Part shown: positions 38,455-47,290 of the stretch, piece by piece | How the letters are laid out: every line of letters starts with the position of its first letter | How positions within the stretch are numbered: the first letter of the stretch is position 1 | Origin: Spirosoma sp. KUDC1026 | Lineage (GTDB): Bacteria; Bacteroidota; Bacteroidia; Cytophagales; Spirosomataceae | NCBI RefSeq assembly: GCF_013375035.1 | Contig: NZ_CP056032.1 | Location: 2,216,001-2,280,000, forward strand | Direction: 5' to 3' | Length of the DNA: 64,000 bases | The notes under the pieces: model-generated | Databases searched by the model: none | What the model was told of the DNA's origin: nothing | The model's input: only the letters and a program-made list of their open reading frames with translations | Made by a program: the position numbers and the translations under genes

Positions 38455-38487
38455 CTGTCCGCTTTCGGACGATTCCTGTCCGCTTTC
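38455..38487. promoter_or_regulatory. Tandem activator-type sites upstream of the adaptor gene
   Basis: TGTCC-GCTTTC-GGACG at 38456-38471 is a near-perfect copy of the palindrome at 7678-7693. The 12-nt string CTGTCCGCTTTC occurs at 38455 and again at 38476, 21 bp apart (two helical turns), the second as a half-site. The main site is 56 bp upstream of the -24 box. Confidence 0.6.
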
Positions 38488-38519
38488 AGCTTAGGCAAGT
38501 CATTATGCTATCCACTCGT

Positions 38520-40268
38520 TCAATCTTCTGTTCTGGTCCGGCGCTCTTGTTCAGCCTCCGACACCTCTACCAGCACGTACGGCTGAAGCGTCTGGTTTCG
38601 AGTTGCGTAGTTCAGAAACGGATAGGATAAACGACTAACTGGAAAATAGGGAAAAACGGCCAGCGGCTGAACGATGAAATCATTTTTGGACAGCGCGTCG
38701 ATGAACGGGCCGTCGGCAAAGATCCGTTTTGGGCCAGTGCTGACCAGGGCACGTAATGCCGAATCGGAACGTACATACGGCGCCGAACCATTGGCGTAAA
38801 ACTCATACGACCAGTAGCTACCCCCTCCAACGCCCGTTCCTGGTTCGTAGAGCCACGTTTGCTGACGAGCCAGCGCTGGATTTTCGTTCACGTGCTGTGC
38901 AGCCGCCATACCCGCCTGATACTGCATGAATAGGGGGTATAGGACAAAATTCATGACGCTTGCCAACACCAGCATGACACCTACCATACGGCCGGCTAGA
39001 CCTAGTAGGTTATTCTGACGAAATAATAAAAACGTCATAACCAGGAGGAGTAACGACCAACTGATAGCGCCGGTCTGCTGGGGCGGCTTAACGAGTAGTA
39101 CCACCCAGATGATGACGCCGATCAATAAGACACCGATGATGGATTGCCCGATCGTCCAGCGCTTCAGGGCTACGGGCGATAGACTAACCAGGAACTGCGC
39201 GGTCAGGACGGCGTAGAACGGGAAAACGATATTGATGTAGTGCGGCAGCTGAAACCCCGAGAGCGAAAACAGCAGGAACGTCGCGAGTCCAGAGCCAAGT
39301 GATACATACTCTGGTCCGGCCTGGATTGGCCGAGGATTCTGTCTTTTAAAAAGGCCTGCCAGCGCTTTGCCAACACCAACGTACAACGGTAAGGACCAGG
39401 GAATAAAGGCCCATAACAGGGTGTGTAGAAAGAAAAGCTTATCGCCCTGCCCTTTGATTGGCCCTGTGTTGAAAAACCGCCCGAACTGGCTATCCCAGAA
39501 AAAGAATTTAACGCCCGATACGTTGGTTTCGTCGAACACCACTTTTTCGGGGTGCAGGTCGAATTGCTGATACAGGCAATAGATTTCGGGGAGCGTGAAG
39601 ACGAACGACACAAGGACTGCTACGTACCAGCGCGGCTTGAGAAGTTCGTGCCATTGACCAGTCAGCAACCAGTAGATTACCAGACCCGCCCCGATCGGAA
39701 CGAGCACAAACGGCCCTTTTGTCATTAAGGCACATGCCGTCCAGAAAGCACCGAGGACGAGGTGGTAGAAACGGGCTCCCAGATAGATGCGATAAAAGTG
39801 ATAGACCGCGCCAATAATCAGGCCCGTCAGGTACGGCTCGGCCCGTACGTCGCCGTTTGACAGAATGGTATGGAAGGCGGTTAAGATGACCAGCGCGGCT
39901 ACCTGCGCGACGAGTTTGGAATACGCCAGCCGGGCGAACGCATACGTGTACGCTACACCCATAAAAAAGAACAATAGACCTGGTAACTTATAGGCAAAAC
40001 TGGTGATGCCGAAACTCAAATAACTAATGGCCGTCATCCAGAACGGGAAATGCGGTTTGTCGAGCCAGTCGTTGTCGAGAGCGTACAGATTAACGAAATC
40101 GCCGGTTTGCGCCATGCGCTTGGCAATGGTGGCATAAAGGGCACCGTCGGGTTCCAGAATGGCCGAATACAAACCAGTTGCGTTGAGGAAAATGCCGACC
40201 GCCACCAGGCCGTAGAACCAGCGGTCAGAAAAAGGAAGTGAGGAAGAACGTTGATCGGGTACTATCAT
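38520..40268 (-). CDS. Glycosyltransferase family 39-like membrane protein (ArnT/PMT type)
   Basis: A polytopic protein of 582 residues from the ATG at 40268; another ATG at 40334 would add 22 residues before the first TM. The acidic motif EPDGALYATIAKRM follows TM1 (Glu39/Asp41), as in lipid-linked-sugar-dependent transferases, and at least ten further hydrophobic segments are visible. The family moves sugars from polyprenyl carriers to lipids or proteins at the periplasmic face; the acceptor is unknown. It is divergent from the sigma-54 regulator gene. Confidence 0.85.
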   Translation of the reverse strand: MIVPDQRSSSLPFSDRWFYGLVAVGIFLNATGLYSAILEPDGALYATIAKRMAQTGDFVNLYALDNDWLDKPHFPFWMTAISYLSFGITSFAYKLPGLLFFFMGVAYTYAFARLAYSKLVAQVAALVILTAFHTILSNGDVRAEPYLTGLIIGAVYHFYRIYLGARFYHLVLGAFWTACALMTKGPFVLVPIGAGLVIYWLLTGQWHELLKPRWYVAVLVSFVFTLPEIYCLYQQFDLHPEKVVFDETNVSGVKFFFWDSQFGRFFNTGPIKGQGDKLFFLHTLLWAFIPWSLPLYVGVGKALAGLFKRQNPRPIQAGPEYVSLGSGLATFLLFSLSGFQLPHYINIVFPFYAVLTAQFLVSLSPVALKRWTIGQSIIGVLLIGVIIWVVLLVKPPQQTGAISWSLLLLVMTFLLFRQNNLLGLAGRMVGVMLVLASVMNFVLYPLFMQYQAGMAAAQHVNENPALARQQTWLYEPGTGVGGGSYWSYEFYANGSAPYVRSDSALRALVSTGPKRIFADGPFIDALSKNDFIVQPLAVFPYFPVSRLSYPFLNYATRNQTLQPYVLVEVSEAEQERRTRTED

Positions 40269-40368
40269 TCGGATACGTAGCGAGGGCCGCTGTGGCGGGT
40301 AAAGTACGTAAGAAAAGCCCAAAATGCCGTTCATCCATCGGGAACATGCAACAATCCCCCGACTCGTT

Positions 40369-40376
40369 TATCTTTG
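40369..40376 (+). promoter_or_regulatory. Possible -7 element of the regulator gene
   Basis: TATCTTTG fits TAnnTTTG exactly and ends 4 bp before the ATG at 40381, so the mRNA could be leaderless. No clear TTTG is found 20 bp upstream, which lowers confidence. Confidence 0.3.
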
Positions 40377-40380
40377 GCGT

Positions 40381-41808
40381 ATGCAAGACGCTAAATTGCT
40401 TATCGTCGACGACGACCCAGACGTATTACTGGCGGCCCGGCTGCTGCTTAAGCGGCACGTTGGCTCCGTAGATATTGAAAAGAATCCCGAAAAACTGCCG
40501 TTTTTGCTTAATAATAACCACTACGATGCCATCGTGCTGGATATGAATTTTCAGCGCGATGTGAGCAGTGGCCGCGAAGGATTTGCCTGGCTCGACCGGA
40601 TTCTTGATATTAATCCGCAGGCCCGGGTTGTGTTGTTCACGGCATACGGCGACGTCGAAATGGCGGTTCGAGCTATGAAGGCGGGAGCTGCTGACTTCGT
40701 GCTGAAACCCTGGCAGAACGACAAGTTTGTCGAGACGATCCGGGGGGCAGTGGAAAAGAGCGAAACCGGGCCGCCGGGCGGAGCGAACCGGGACGCCGGA
40801 TCGGGTCGAAAGGGTAACGAGGCTAACAGCGACGAACCAAGAAATCTGGCCGAGAAAAACCGGAAGGCTGGAAGCCATTCGCCCAATCATTCTGTCACTC
40901 AATCGCTCATTGGTAGCGCTATGCAACCAATTCTGGATACAGTTGAACGCGTCGCGCCGACAGACGCGAACGTATTGATTCTGGGCGAGAACGGGACGGG
41001 GAAAGACCTGGTGGCGCGGGCAGTTCATGAACAGTCGAACCGGAAAGACAAGCCGTTCATCAGCGTGGATGTTGGTGCTCTATCCGAAAGTTTGTTCGAG
41101 AGTGAACTGTTCGGTCACGTAAAAGGAGCGTTCACGGATGCCCGCGAGGATCGCGCCGGACGGTTTGAAGAAGCCAATGGCGGAACGATTTTTCTGGATG
41201 AGATCGGTAACCTGACCTTATCCCAGCAGGCACGCTTACTGACCGTATTGCAGCAGCGCCAGGTTACGCGCATTGGATCGAACAAAGCCAAATCCATTGA
41301 CGTGCGATTGATCTGTGCCACGAACGTTGATCTGAACGAACGGGTGGCCGAGCGGTCGTTTAGACAGGACTTAGTGTACCGAATCAATACGATTGAACTA
41401 CACCTGCCTGCGCTACGTAATCGACCGACGGACATCGCGCCACTGGCAGACCACTTTCTGAAGAAATACGCCAGGCAGTACGGCCGCTCTGTAACGGGAT
41501 TAAGTCCGGCGTTACTGGCCGAGATGAAGCAGTATCGCTGGCCGGGGAACGTACGGGAACTGCAGCACGCCATCGAACGGGCGGTTATTCTGGCGCCTGG
41601 CAAAACACTGGAACCCGCCGATTTTGTTTTCCGGAAAGACGCTTCATCCACGTCGCCTGTTAACGAAACACTCCAACTGGAAGACATGGAGCGGCAATTG
41701 ATTCAGCAGGCCATGCAGAAGCACCGGGGCAGTATTACTGACGTAGCGCGGGAGCTGGGTTTGTCGCGGCAAGCCCTGTACCGTCGTTTGGAAAAGTTTG
41801 GTCTGTAG
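40381..41808 (+). CDS. Sigma-54-dependent response regulator, NtrC family
   Basis: A 475-residue regulator. The receiver domain (1-120) has Asp10-Asp11, phospho-acceptor Asp54, Thr87 and Lys109. A polar linker of about 50 residues, rich in Gly, Asn and Ser, leads to the AAA+ domain with Walker A GENGTGKD, the sigma-54 contact loop as GAFTDA instead of the usual GAFTGA, and Walker B IFLDEIGN. A Fis-type helix-turn-helix (ITDVARELGLSRQALYRRL) ends the protein. The ATG at 40381 is chosen because the receiver starts there. The cognate kinase is probably 45799-47202. Likely targets are the three sigma-54-like promoters at 7598, 28899 and 38385. Confidence 0.95.
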   Translation: MQDAKLLIVDDDPDVLLAARLLLKRHVGSVDIEKNPEKLPFLLNNNHYDAIVLDMNFQRDVSSGREGFAWLDRILDINPQARVVLFTAYGDVEMAVRAMKAGAADFVLKPWQNDKFVETIRGAVEKSETGPPGGANRDAGSGRKGNEANSDEPRNLAEKNRKAGSHSPNHSVTQSLIGSAMQPILDTVERVAPTDANVLILGENGTGKDLVARAVHEQSNRKDKPFISVDVGALSESLFESELFGHVKGAFTDAREDRAGRFEEANGGTIFLDEIGNLTLSQQARLLTVLQQRQVTRIGSNKAKSIDVRLICATNVDLNERVAERSFRQDLVYRINTIELHLPALRNRPTDIAPLADHFLKKYARQYGRSVTGLSPALLAEMKQYRWPGNVRELQHAIERAVILAPGKTLEPADFVFRKDASSTSPVNETLQLEDMERQLIQQAMQKHRGSITDVARELGLSRQALYRRLEKFGL

Positions 41809-41836
41809 CCAGAGCATTGACGTTTAGCCACCGCTA

Positions 41837-42313
41837 TTACTGATAGTTGGACGCCAACTTGCTGTAGTGCACTGATTTGCTAGAAACGACCGGGCGAAGT
41901 TTTGAATAACACCCATTAAACGTACCATCTATTGTCACATACGTCTTTGAAAATCGACTCAGGGCTAGTGTTAGTTTATCCGATGATACGTTTTTGTATG
42001 GTTGTTTCCATTTTTCCTCAGATAGATAACTGATCCAGTTCCAGAACTTCCATGGCTCTATCTTTTGAATTCTGTACAACGTATTATCAGCACTTTTGTA
42101 GGTAGCCTTGTATTGATTGTAACAAACGTTTTTAAGTGAATCGCTTAGTGGTCCTTGGTGTATGTAATTTAAATCTGCCGTAACATACATGCTTTCACTG
42201 GCCACAGTTTTTATGCTGTCGCCACCCACTAATCTCATGAAGAAATTTAGTGGTGGATAGTTGCTCAACAGGATAAAGAATACTAACGCTAAAAGTAGTC
42301 TGTACTTTTTCAT
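41837..42313 (-). CDS. Hypothetical exported protein
   Basis: A 158-residue protein of no family that I recognise. The ATG at 42313 (MKKYRLLLALVFFILLSNY) gives one N-terminal hydrophobic segment, as a signal or anchor. The remainder is polar, with two cysteines (near 64 and 139) and several Tyr/Trp residues. Its codon use is more AT-rich than that of its neighbours. It is convergent with the regulator gene. The 257-bp region upstream (42314-42570) shows no other gene. Confidence 0.6.
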   Translation of the reverse strand: MKKYRLLLALVFFILLSNYPPLNFFMRLVGGDSIKTVASESMYVTADLNYIHQGPLSDSLKNVCYNQYKATYKSADNTLYRIQKIEPWKFWNWISYLSEEKWKQPYKNVSSDKLTLALSRFSKTYVTIDGTFNGCYSKLRPVVSSKSVHYSKLASNYQ

Positions 42314-42570
42314 GGTAATCAAGCTAAACGCTACGTTGAAGCGAACTTAGTAGTGTGTGATTACGCCTATTCGTCTTATCAGCAACGCATGCCTGGCTAA
42401 ATTAACCGATAGCTTGGTGTAAGATAGGTCAGCAGGATATTGATACGCCTTCGCTGACCTCTTTATTTAGCTACTAATAAGTTTCTAAATTTTGGGTAGA
42501 TCACCACTTGGGTGACTCCTGGTATATCCTGTACCGAAACTAAAAGAATTGACTACTAATGCGTTAATGC

Positions 42571-43875
42571 TTAATTGTCGACATTTTTGATCGTCGGTCG
42601 CTGATCGTTTTTGCGTGTTTCGTACCGGACGCGAAAGCGGCTTAGGTCAGGAACATGCGCTCGTTTCCTACCGAGTTCGTACTGGTAAATGGTCTGTCCC
42701 AGCTGATAGAAAAACGGCTGTGCTACGCTGTCGTACTCATATTTGTTGTCGTTCAGGATTCCATCGCGATTAACGTAAATCGTGGCCGACAACATGAACT
42801 CAATCTTGTTTGTAAAGTCGACTACGTACGACGCGTCCGTCGCGAATCCGTACGCCCAGCCCACTTTGTTAAATATCCGGACACCGGGCGGGAGTTGATG
42901 GTGCAAACTGTCCCGGAAAAAGAACTTGACGTAGGTGTCGTAATACTGGGTACCGTCATACTTCGGGTAATTGGTTTCGCCGGGCAACTGCGATAAATAC
43001 TGATACAGGAACGCGTAGTCATCTTTCATTAGCGAAAAACGCTGTGTAGCAGGAACCGACTCTGGAAACATAACCGACCGGAGAATCTGATGCAGCGATT
43101 CCAGGGGGAGCTTGTTTCGCCCGGTAAAGTCGAAGGGCTCGCTCACCAGACTGTCTTTACCTGTCAGATACCCCTTGCCCAGTTTGGCCGTTCGGCTGAA
43201 ATCGAACGGATCATCGTTGTAAGTGGCTGGCTGGTTATAAAGCAGGTTTCCCTGTTTATCGAGGAAACGAACAGGATTCGTCCGGCGGTTTTCGTCGGGC
43301 GTGAGCCGAATGAACCGATGCGTTATTCGCGTATCCAGATAGCCTTTGGCGTGCAGGGAGCGGTTGATAGTTTGCTGACCCACAAACTCGTACATCCGGT
43401 TGTAGGCATCGTTGTCACTGACCAGAAATGCCTTTCTAATGAATTGCGCGATAGATGGGTAACCCGTTTCGGCGGTGTTGTCGCGCCAGGATTTCGTCTG
43501 GCTTTTGTCGCTGCTGTCGACCTGCATGGTCGTAAATTTATCCACGCCAGCTACTCCCAGCTTGTTCAGTTTCTCCAGGGAAAGCAGCGCCAGGGGCAAC
43601 TTCACTGTTGAGGCTGGGTTGAAATACGCTGTACTATCGACGTTAACGTAGTAGTTGGTGAACGACGGTTTATTGGTTTTGTCCCGATTGATCTGGGTGT
43701 AAATAATCTGCAATCGATACGTATCGGGTTGCCGCAGCACCTGCTGGAACAATGGGTTGTCGTTTTTCTTTAGCAGTTCAGTCAGGAACGCATCCGTTCG
43801 CGCCTGCCCGAAACTGGGCGAAACGAGAAAATACGTCAGAAAAATACCCAGCAGAAGAACGTATCGGTAGCTCAT
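42571..43875 (-). CDS. Serine hydrolase, class A beta-lactamase-like
   Basis: A 434-residue exported protein with a signal peptide ending near SFGQA. The penicillin-binding fold motifs are present: S89-T-V-K92 (PASTVKLP), S153-D-N155 (LVSDNDAYN) and K337-V-G (NKVGWAYG) in place of KTG. It is longer than a typical beta-lactamase (about 290 residues), with an insertion between SDN and KVG, so it may act on peptidoglycan or another ester or amide. It lies 9 bp before plsC on the minus strand in the order plsC then hydrolase, so the two are co-transcribed. Confidence 0.85.
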   Translation of the reverse strand: MSYRYVLLLGIFLTYFLVSPSFGQARTDAFLTELLKKNDNPLFQQVLRQPDTYRLQIIYTQINRDKTNKPSFTNYYVNVDSTAYFNPASTVKLPLALLSLEKLNKLGVAGVDKFTTMQVDSSDKSQTKSWRDNTAETGYPSIAQFIRKAFLVSDNDAYNRMYEFVGQQTINRSLHAKGYLDTRITHRFIRLTPDENRRTNPVRFLDKQGNLLYNQPATYNDDPFDFSRTAKLGKGYLTGKDSLVSEPFDFTGRNKLPLESLHQILRSVMFPESVPATQRFSLMKDDYAFLYQYLSQLPGETNYPKYDGTQYYDTYVKFFFRDSLHHQLPPGVRIFNKVGWAYGFATDASYVVDFTNKIEFMLSATIYVNRDGILNDNKYEYDSVAQPFFYQLGQTIYQYELGRKRAHVPDLSRFRVRYETRKNDQRPTIKNVDN

Positions 43876-43884
43876 AGAGACGTA

Positions 43885-44634
43885 TTAAGCAGTAACTTGA
43901 GAACTAGCCAATTCGGTTATCATGGCTTCGTAGGCCTGCTGTACCACCGCTTCCGGCGTTTGTCCGGCGGGCTCGATACCGGGTAAAACGGTCCAGGACA
44001 TAGGGGTAAAGGAGCACAACGGAAAAAGACCTTTCGGGTTGAACCGACCCGTTCCCCGAATAACAACCGGAACGATCAGTGCTTTGGGTGCCCGTTTGAG
44101 CAACACGCCCACACCACCCGGCGCGAACGTACGCATGTTCCCCGATGGCGAGCGGGTTCCTTCCGGAAAAATCACCACCGAGCGCGTTTCTTGCTGAATG
44201 AGCTTACCCAGTCGTGCAATTTCCATAATGGCCTGTTTGGGATCCGATCGGTTAATGAGAGCGGCTCCGCTTTTGCGTAGATTGTACGAAATACTGGGAA
44301 TACCATGAGCCAGTTCGACTTTAGACACAAATACCGGCGAGTGTTTGCGCAGAAACCAGTAGATGGGCGAAATGTCGAACATACTCTGGTGGTTTGCCAC
44401 GAAAATGATAGGCCGATCGGTGGGCAGGTCGGTGAGCTGGCGGTACCGAACGGTACTCCCCGTCAGGTACCAGCCCAGCATGATGCCCCCGTTCATGTAA
44501 TCGACGACGTTCTTATGCGCCTGCTTACCGAACACGTTGAAGGCAATGACCTGAATAACGTGAAAAATGAGGAGTAAGAGACCGAAATAAAGGAGGTAGA
44601 GGCAACTGAGCAGGTAATCAATAACTTTTTTCAT
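43885..44634 (-). CDS. plsC: 1-acyl-sn-glycerol-3-phosphate acyltransferase (PlsC family)
   Basis: A 249-residue membrane-bound acyltransferase that makes phosphatidic acid. It has two N-terminal hydrophobic segments, the catalytic motif N81-H82-QSMF-D87 and the substrate motif FPEGTR (156-161). Genomes often carry several PlsC paralogues, so the exact acceptor is not certain. It is divergent from the acyl-ACP desaturase gene, also a lipid gene, and co-transcribed with the serine hydrolase. Confidence 0.9.
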   Translation of the reverse strand: MKKVIDYLLSCLYLLYFGLLLLIFHVIQVIAFNVFGKQAHKNVVDYMNGGIMLGWYLTGSTVRYRQLTDLPTDRPIIFVANHQSMFDISPIYWFLRKHSPVFVSKVELAHGIPSISYNLRKSGAALINRSDPKQAIMEIARLGKLIQQETRSVVIFPEGTRSPSGNMRTFAPGGVGVLLKRAPKALIVPVVIRGTGRFNPKGLFPLCSFTPMSWTVLPGIEPAGQTPEAVVQQAYEAMITELASSQVTA

Positions 44635-44817
44635 ACAGGCACTGCTGTGCTAACGAATTGGAACTAGACGTAATGGTTTAGCCAAAAGTACTAAATCGCT
44701 TGTCATTCGCCGAGATATGGGCTAACAGAAAAAGGTGAAGCCCCGCAAAACTATCGTTTATTTTAGCCGTAACTTGCCAGTAAAATCAATTACCCCCTTT
44801 CTGGCGTTATTAAGTTT

Positions 44818-45792
44818 ATGAGTATATCGGGCACACGGTTGGATGTAATGCGGTTCCTTGGCGAGAAGATCGACATCGCCCTGGATGATTACCTCAAACC
44901 CATCGAAAAAAACTGGCAACCCTCTGATTTTCTGCCGGATTCGACGCAGGAAAATTTCTTGAGCGAGGTGAAGCTGCTCCAGGAAAGCGCGCGCGAACTG
45001 CCCTACGACTATGTCGCCGTGCTTATTGGTGATACCATCACCGAAGAAGCCCTGCCCACCTACGAATCCTGGCTCATGGACATGGAAGGCGTTGAGCAGG
45101 GCGAGAACCACAGCTGGAGCCGCTGGATACGGGGCTGGACCGCCGAAGAGAATCGTCACGGCGATCTGCTGAATAAATTTCTGTACCTGTCGGGTCGGGT
45201 GAACATGCGGGCGATGGAAGTGTCGACGCAGTACCTCATTGCCGATGGCTTTGATATCGGCACGGGGAAAGACCCGTACCGGAACTTTGTGTATACCTCC
45301 TTTCAGGAGCTGGCCACCAACGTATCGCACCGCCGGACGGCAACGCTGGCCAAACAGGCAGGCTGCCCTCAGTTATCAAAAATCTGTGGTGTCATCGCTT
45401 CCGATGAAATGCGACACGCCAAAGCCTACAAAGCGTTCGTAAGCCAGATTTTTGAGGTCGATCCGTCCGAAATGATGCTGGCTTTTGAAGACATGATGCG
45501 CAAGAAAATTGTGATGCCTGCCCACTTTCTGCGCGAAACCGGCGTGAAGATCGGGCAGACATTCAGTCACTTCTCCGACGCGGCTCAACGACTGGGTGTC
45601 TACACTACGCATGACTACATTGACATTGCCGACGCGCTGCTGGTCGATTGGAACATTGCGGGTGTTTCGGATCTGAACGATGCCGGACAACGGGCACGCG
45701 ATTACCTGATGGCGCTTCCTGCCCGGCTACGCCGGATTGCGGAGCGGACAAAAGTGCCCACCCTGGAGTACCCATTCAGCTGGATCGGTTAA
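44818..45792 (+). CDS. Acyl-ACP desaturase (ferritin-like di-iron)
   Basis: A 324-residue soluble di-iron enzyme that inserts a double bond into acyl-ACP. The two iron-binding motifs are E110-E-N-R-H114 and D196-E-M-R-H200, with the first glutamate helix at ITEEALPTYE. Length and motifs agree with the plant/actinobacterial stearoyl-ACP desaturase family (fatty_acid_desaturase_2). The ATG at 44818 is used; Met11 is an alternative. The kinase gene begins 6 bp after its stop, so the two share a transcript. Confidence 0.9.
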   Translation: MSISGTRLDVMRFLGEKIDIALDDYLKPIEKNWQPSDFLPDSTQENFLSEVKLLQESARELPYDYVAVLIGDTITEEALPTYESWLMDMEGVEQGENHSWSRWIRGWTAEENRHGDLLNKFLYLSGRVNMRAMEVSTQYLIADGFDIGTGKDPYRNFVYTSFQELATNVSHRRTATLAKQAGCPQLSKICGVIASDEMRHAKAYKAFVSQIFEVDPSEMMLAFEDMMRKKIVMPAHFLRETGVKIGQTFSHFSDAAQRLGVYTTHDYIDIADALLVDWNIAGVSDLNDAGQRARDYLMALPARLRRIAERTKVPTLEYPFSWIG

Positions 45793-45798
45793 GCGAGC

Positions 45799-47202
45799 AT
45801 GAACCGTTTCGCCCTGGGCATTGGCTGGCGTGTTGTCGGGATCGTCTGCTGGACAGGCCTTCTGACCGCTATGTTCCTGCAACGGGCGAGCGGATTGTGG
45901 ATCATGCTGCCGGCTGGTTTGCTGGCCTGGCAGGCCGCTAATCTGTACACTTACGTAACAGGTCTGAACCGAAAGCTGACGCAGTTTCTGGAATCGATCC
46001 GTTATTCCGATTTTACAATCAGTTTTCGAACGGATAGTAATCTGGGGCCAACGTTTCGGGAGCTTAATACGCAGTTCAACGAGGTCATGGCCGCTTTTCA
46101 GCGAGCCCGCGCTGAGAATGAAGCCAGTCTACACTACATCAATACGATTATCCAGCACGTCAACGTAGGCCTGCTCACGTTTGATGCATCGGAGCAGATT
46201 GAACTGGTCAATCAGGCCGCATTACGGCTGCTGGGCATCTACCGGCTTCGAACGCTGGGCGATCTGGAAGCGGCTCACCCCGAACTGGTCAGATTACTGC
46301 GTGATGCTGACACTATCGCTACAGAGCACAACCGGGCCGCTGCTACCAGTGGCTCGCTGTTGTATCAGGTCAACAAAGGCCGGATGGATGGCGAACTGTC
46401 GGTGCGTTGTACCGCCGTTCGGTTGCGTGGGCGACTGGTTACGGTCGTTTCGCTGCAGAACATCCGGACGGAGCTGCAACAGCGGGAACTGGATGCCTGG
46501 CAGAACCTGACCAAGGTGCTGCGCCACGAAATCATGAATTCCATCACGCCCATTGTGTCCCTGTCTGGAACCATGCGCGACATTGTAGAGACCGACCTGG
46601 TGCCGCTGGGAGAGACGGAGGCTAATGGTCAGGTGAATATTTCGGCTGCTACCTTTTCGGCGTCTATCAGTGACCTGCGCGATGCGCTGGCGACGATCGA
46701 ACAGCGGGGCGCTGGTATCATGAAATTCGTTGACGCGTATCGGCATTTTACGACCATCCCGCAGCCCGTTCTTACCGATGTGGCCGTCGATCAGCTGCTC
46801 CGCCACGTAGCGCAGCTGATGCAGCCTGAAGCGCGAAAAAGTCAGGTAACCGTCCGCGTGTCCTCGCCCGAGCTAACCATCCGGGCCGATGCCGGACAGA
46901 TTGAAATGGTGCTGTTGAATCTGCTGAAAAACGCCATCGAAAGCCTGACCCGCGTCAGTAGTCCTACGGTCCAGCTCACCGCCCTGTCCAGCAACAGTCA
47001 GATCGTGATTCAGGTTGCTGATAATGGGCCGGGTATCGAGCCGGAAGCGATGGAGCAAATTTTCATCCCGTTCTATACCACCAAAAAAACAGGATCGGGC
47101 ATTGGGTTGAGTTTATCCCGTCAGATTATGCAGCGTCACGGAGGACAATTACTGGCTGAGTCGACGCCGGGATCAGGCAGCGTCTTTCAACTGATTTTTT
47201 AA
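45799..47202 (+). CDS. Sensor histidine kinase, NtrB/NtrY-like
   Basis: A 467-residue kinase: two N-terminal TMs (about 10-52) with almost no periplasmic loop, a linker, a PAS-like domain (about 110-220), an H-box with His243 in LRHEIMNSITPI, and an N-box with Asn378 (NLLKNAIES), then G1 DNGPGI and G2 GSGIGLSLS. The H-box type and membrane topology are those of kinases that pair with NtrC-type regulators. It is the closest candidate partner for 40381-41808. It follows the desaturase gene by 6 bp. Confidence 0.92.
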   Translation: MNRFALGIGWRVVGIVCWTGLLTAMFLQRASGLWIMLPAGLLAWQAANLYTYVTGLNRKLTQFLESIRYSDFTISFRTDSNLGPTFRELNTQFNEVMAAFQRARAENEASLHYINTIIQHVNVGLLTFDASEQIELVNQAALRLLGIYRLRTLGDLEAAHPELVRLLRDADTIATEHNRAAATSGSLLYQVNKGRMDGELSVRCTAVRLRGRLVTVVSLQNIRTELQQRELDAWQNLTKVLRHEIMNSITPIVSLSGTMRDIVETDLVPLGETEANGQVNISAATFSASISDLRDALATIEQRGAGIMKFVDAYRHFTTIPQPVLTDVAVDQLLRHVAQLMQPEARKSQVTVRVSSPELTIRADAGQIEMVLLNLLKNAIESLTRVSSPTVQLTALSSNSQIVIQVADNGPGIEPEAMEQIFIPFYTTKKTGSGIGLSLSRQIMQRHGGQLLAESTPGSGSVFQLIF

Positions 47203-47290
47203 TGAAACAATAGGCGCGCCCGCACAATGGGCCTTACCTTTGGAAAAGGTTGACAGTAGAAACCGCACAGACGCGAAATTATTCTGATTA

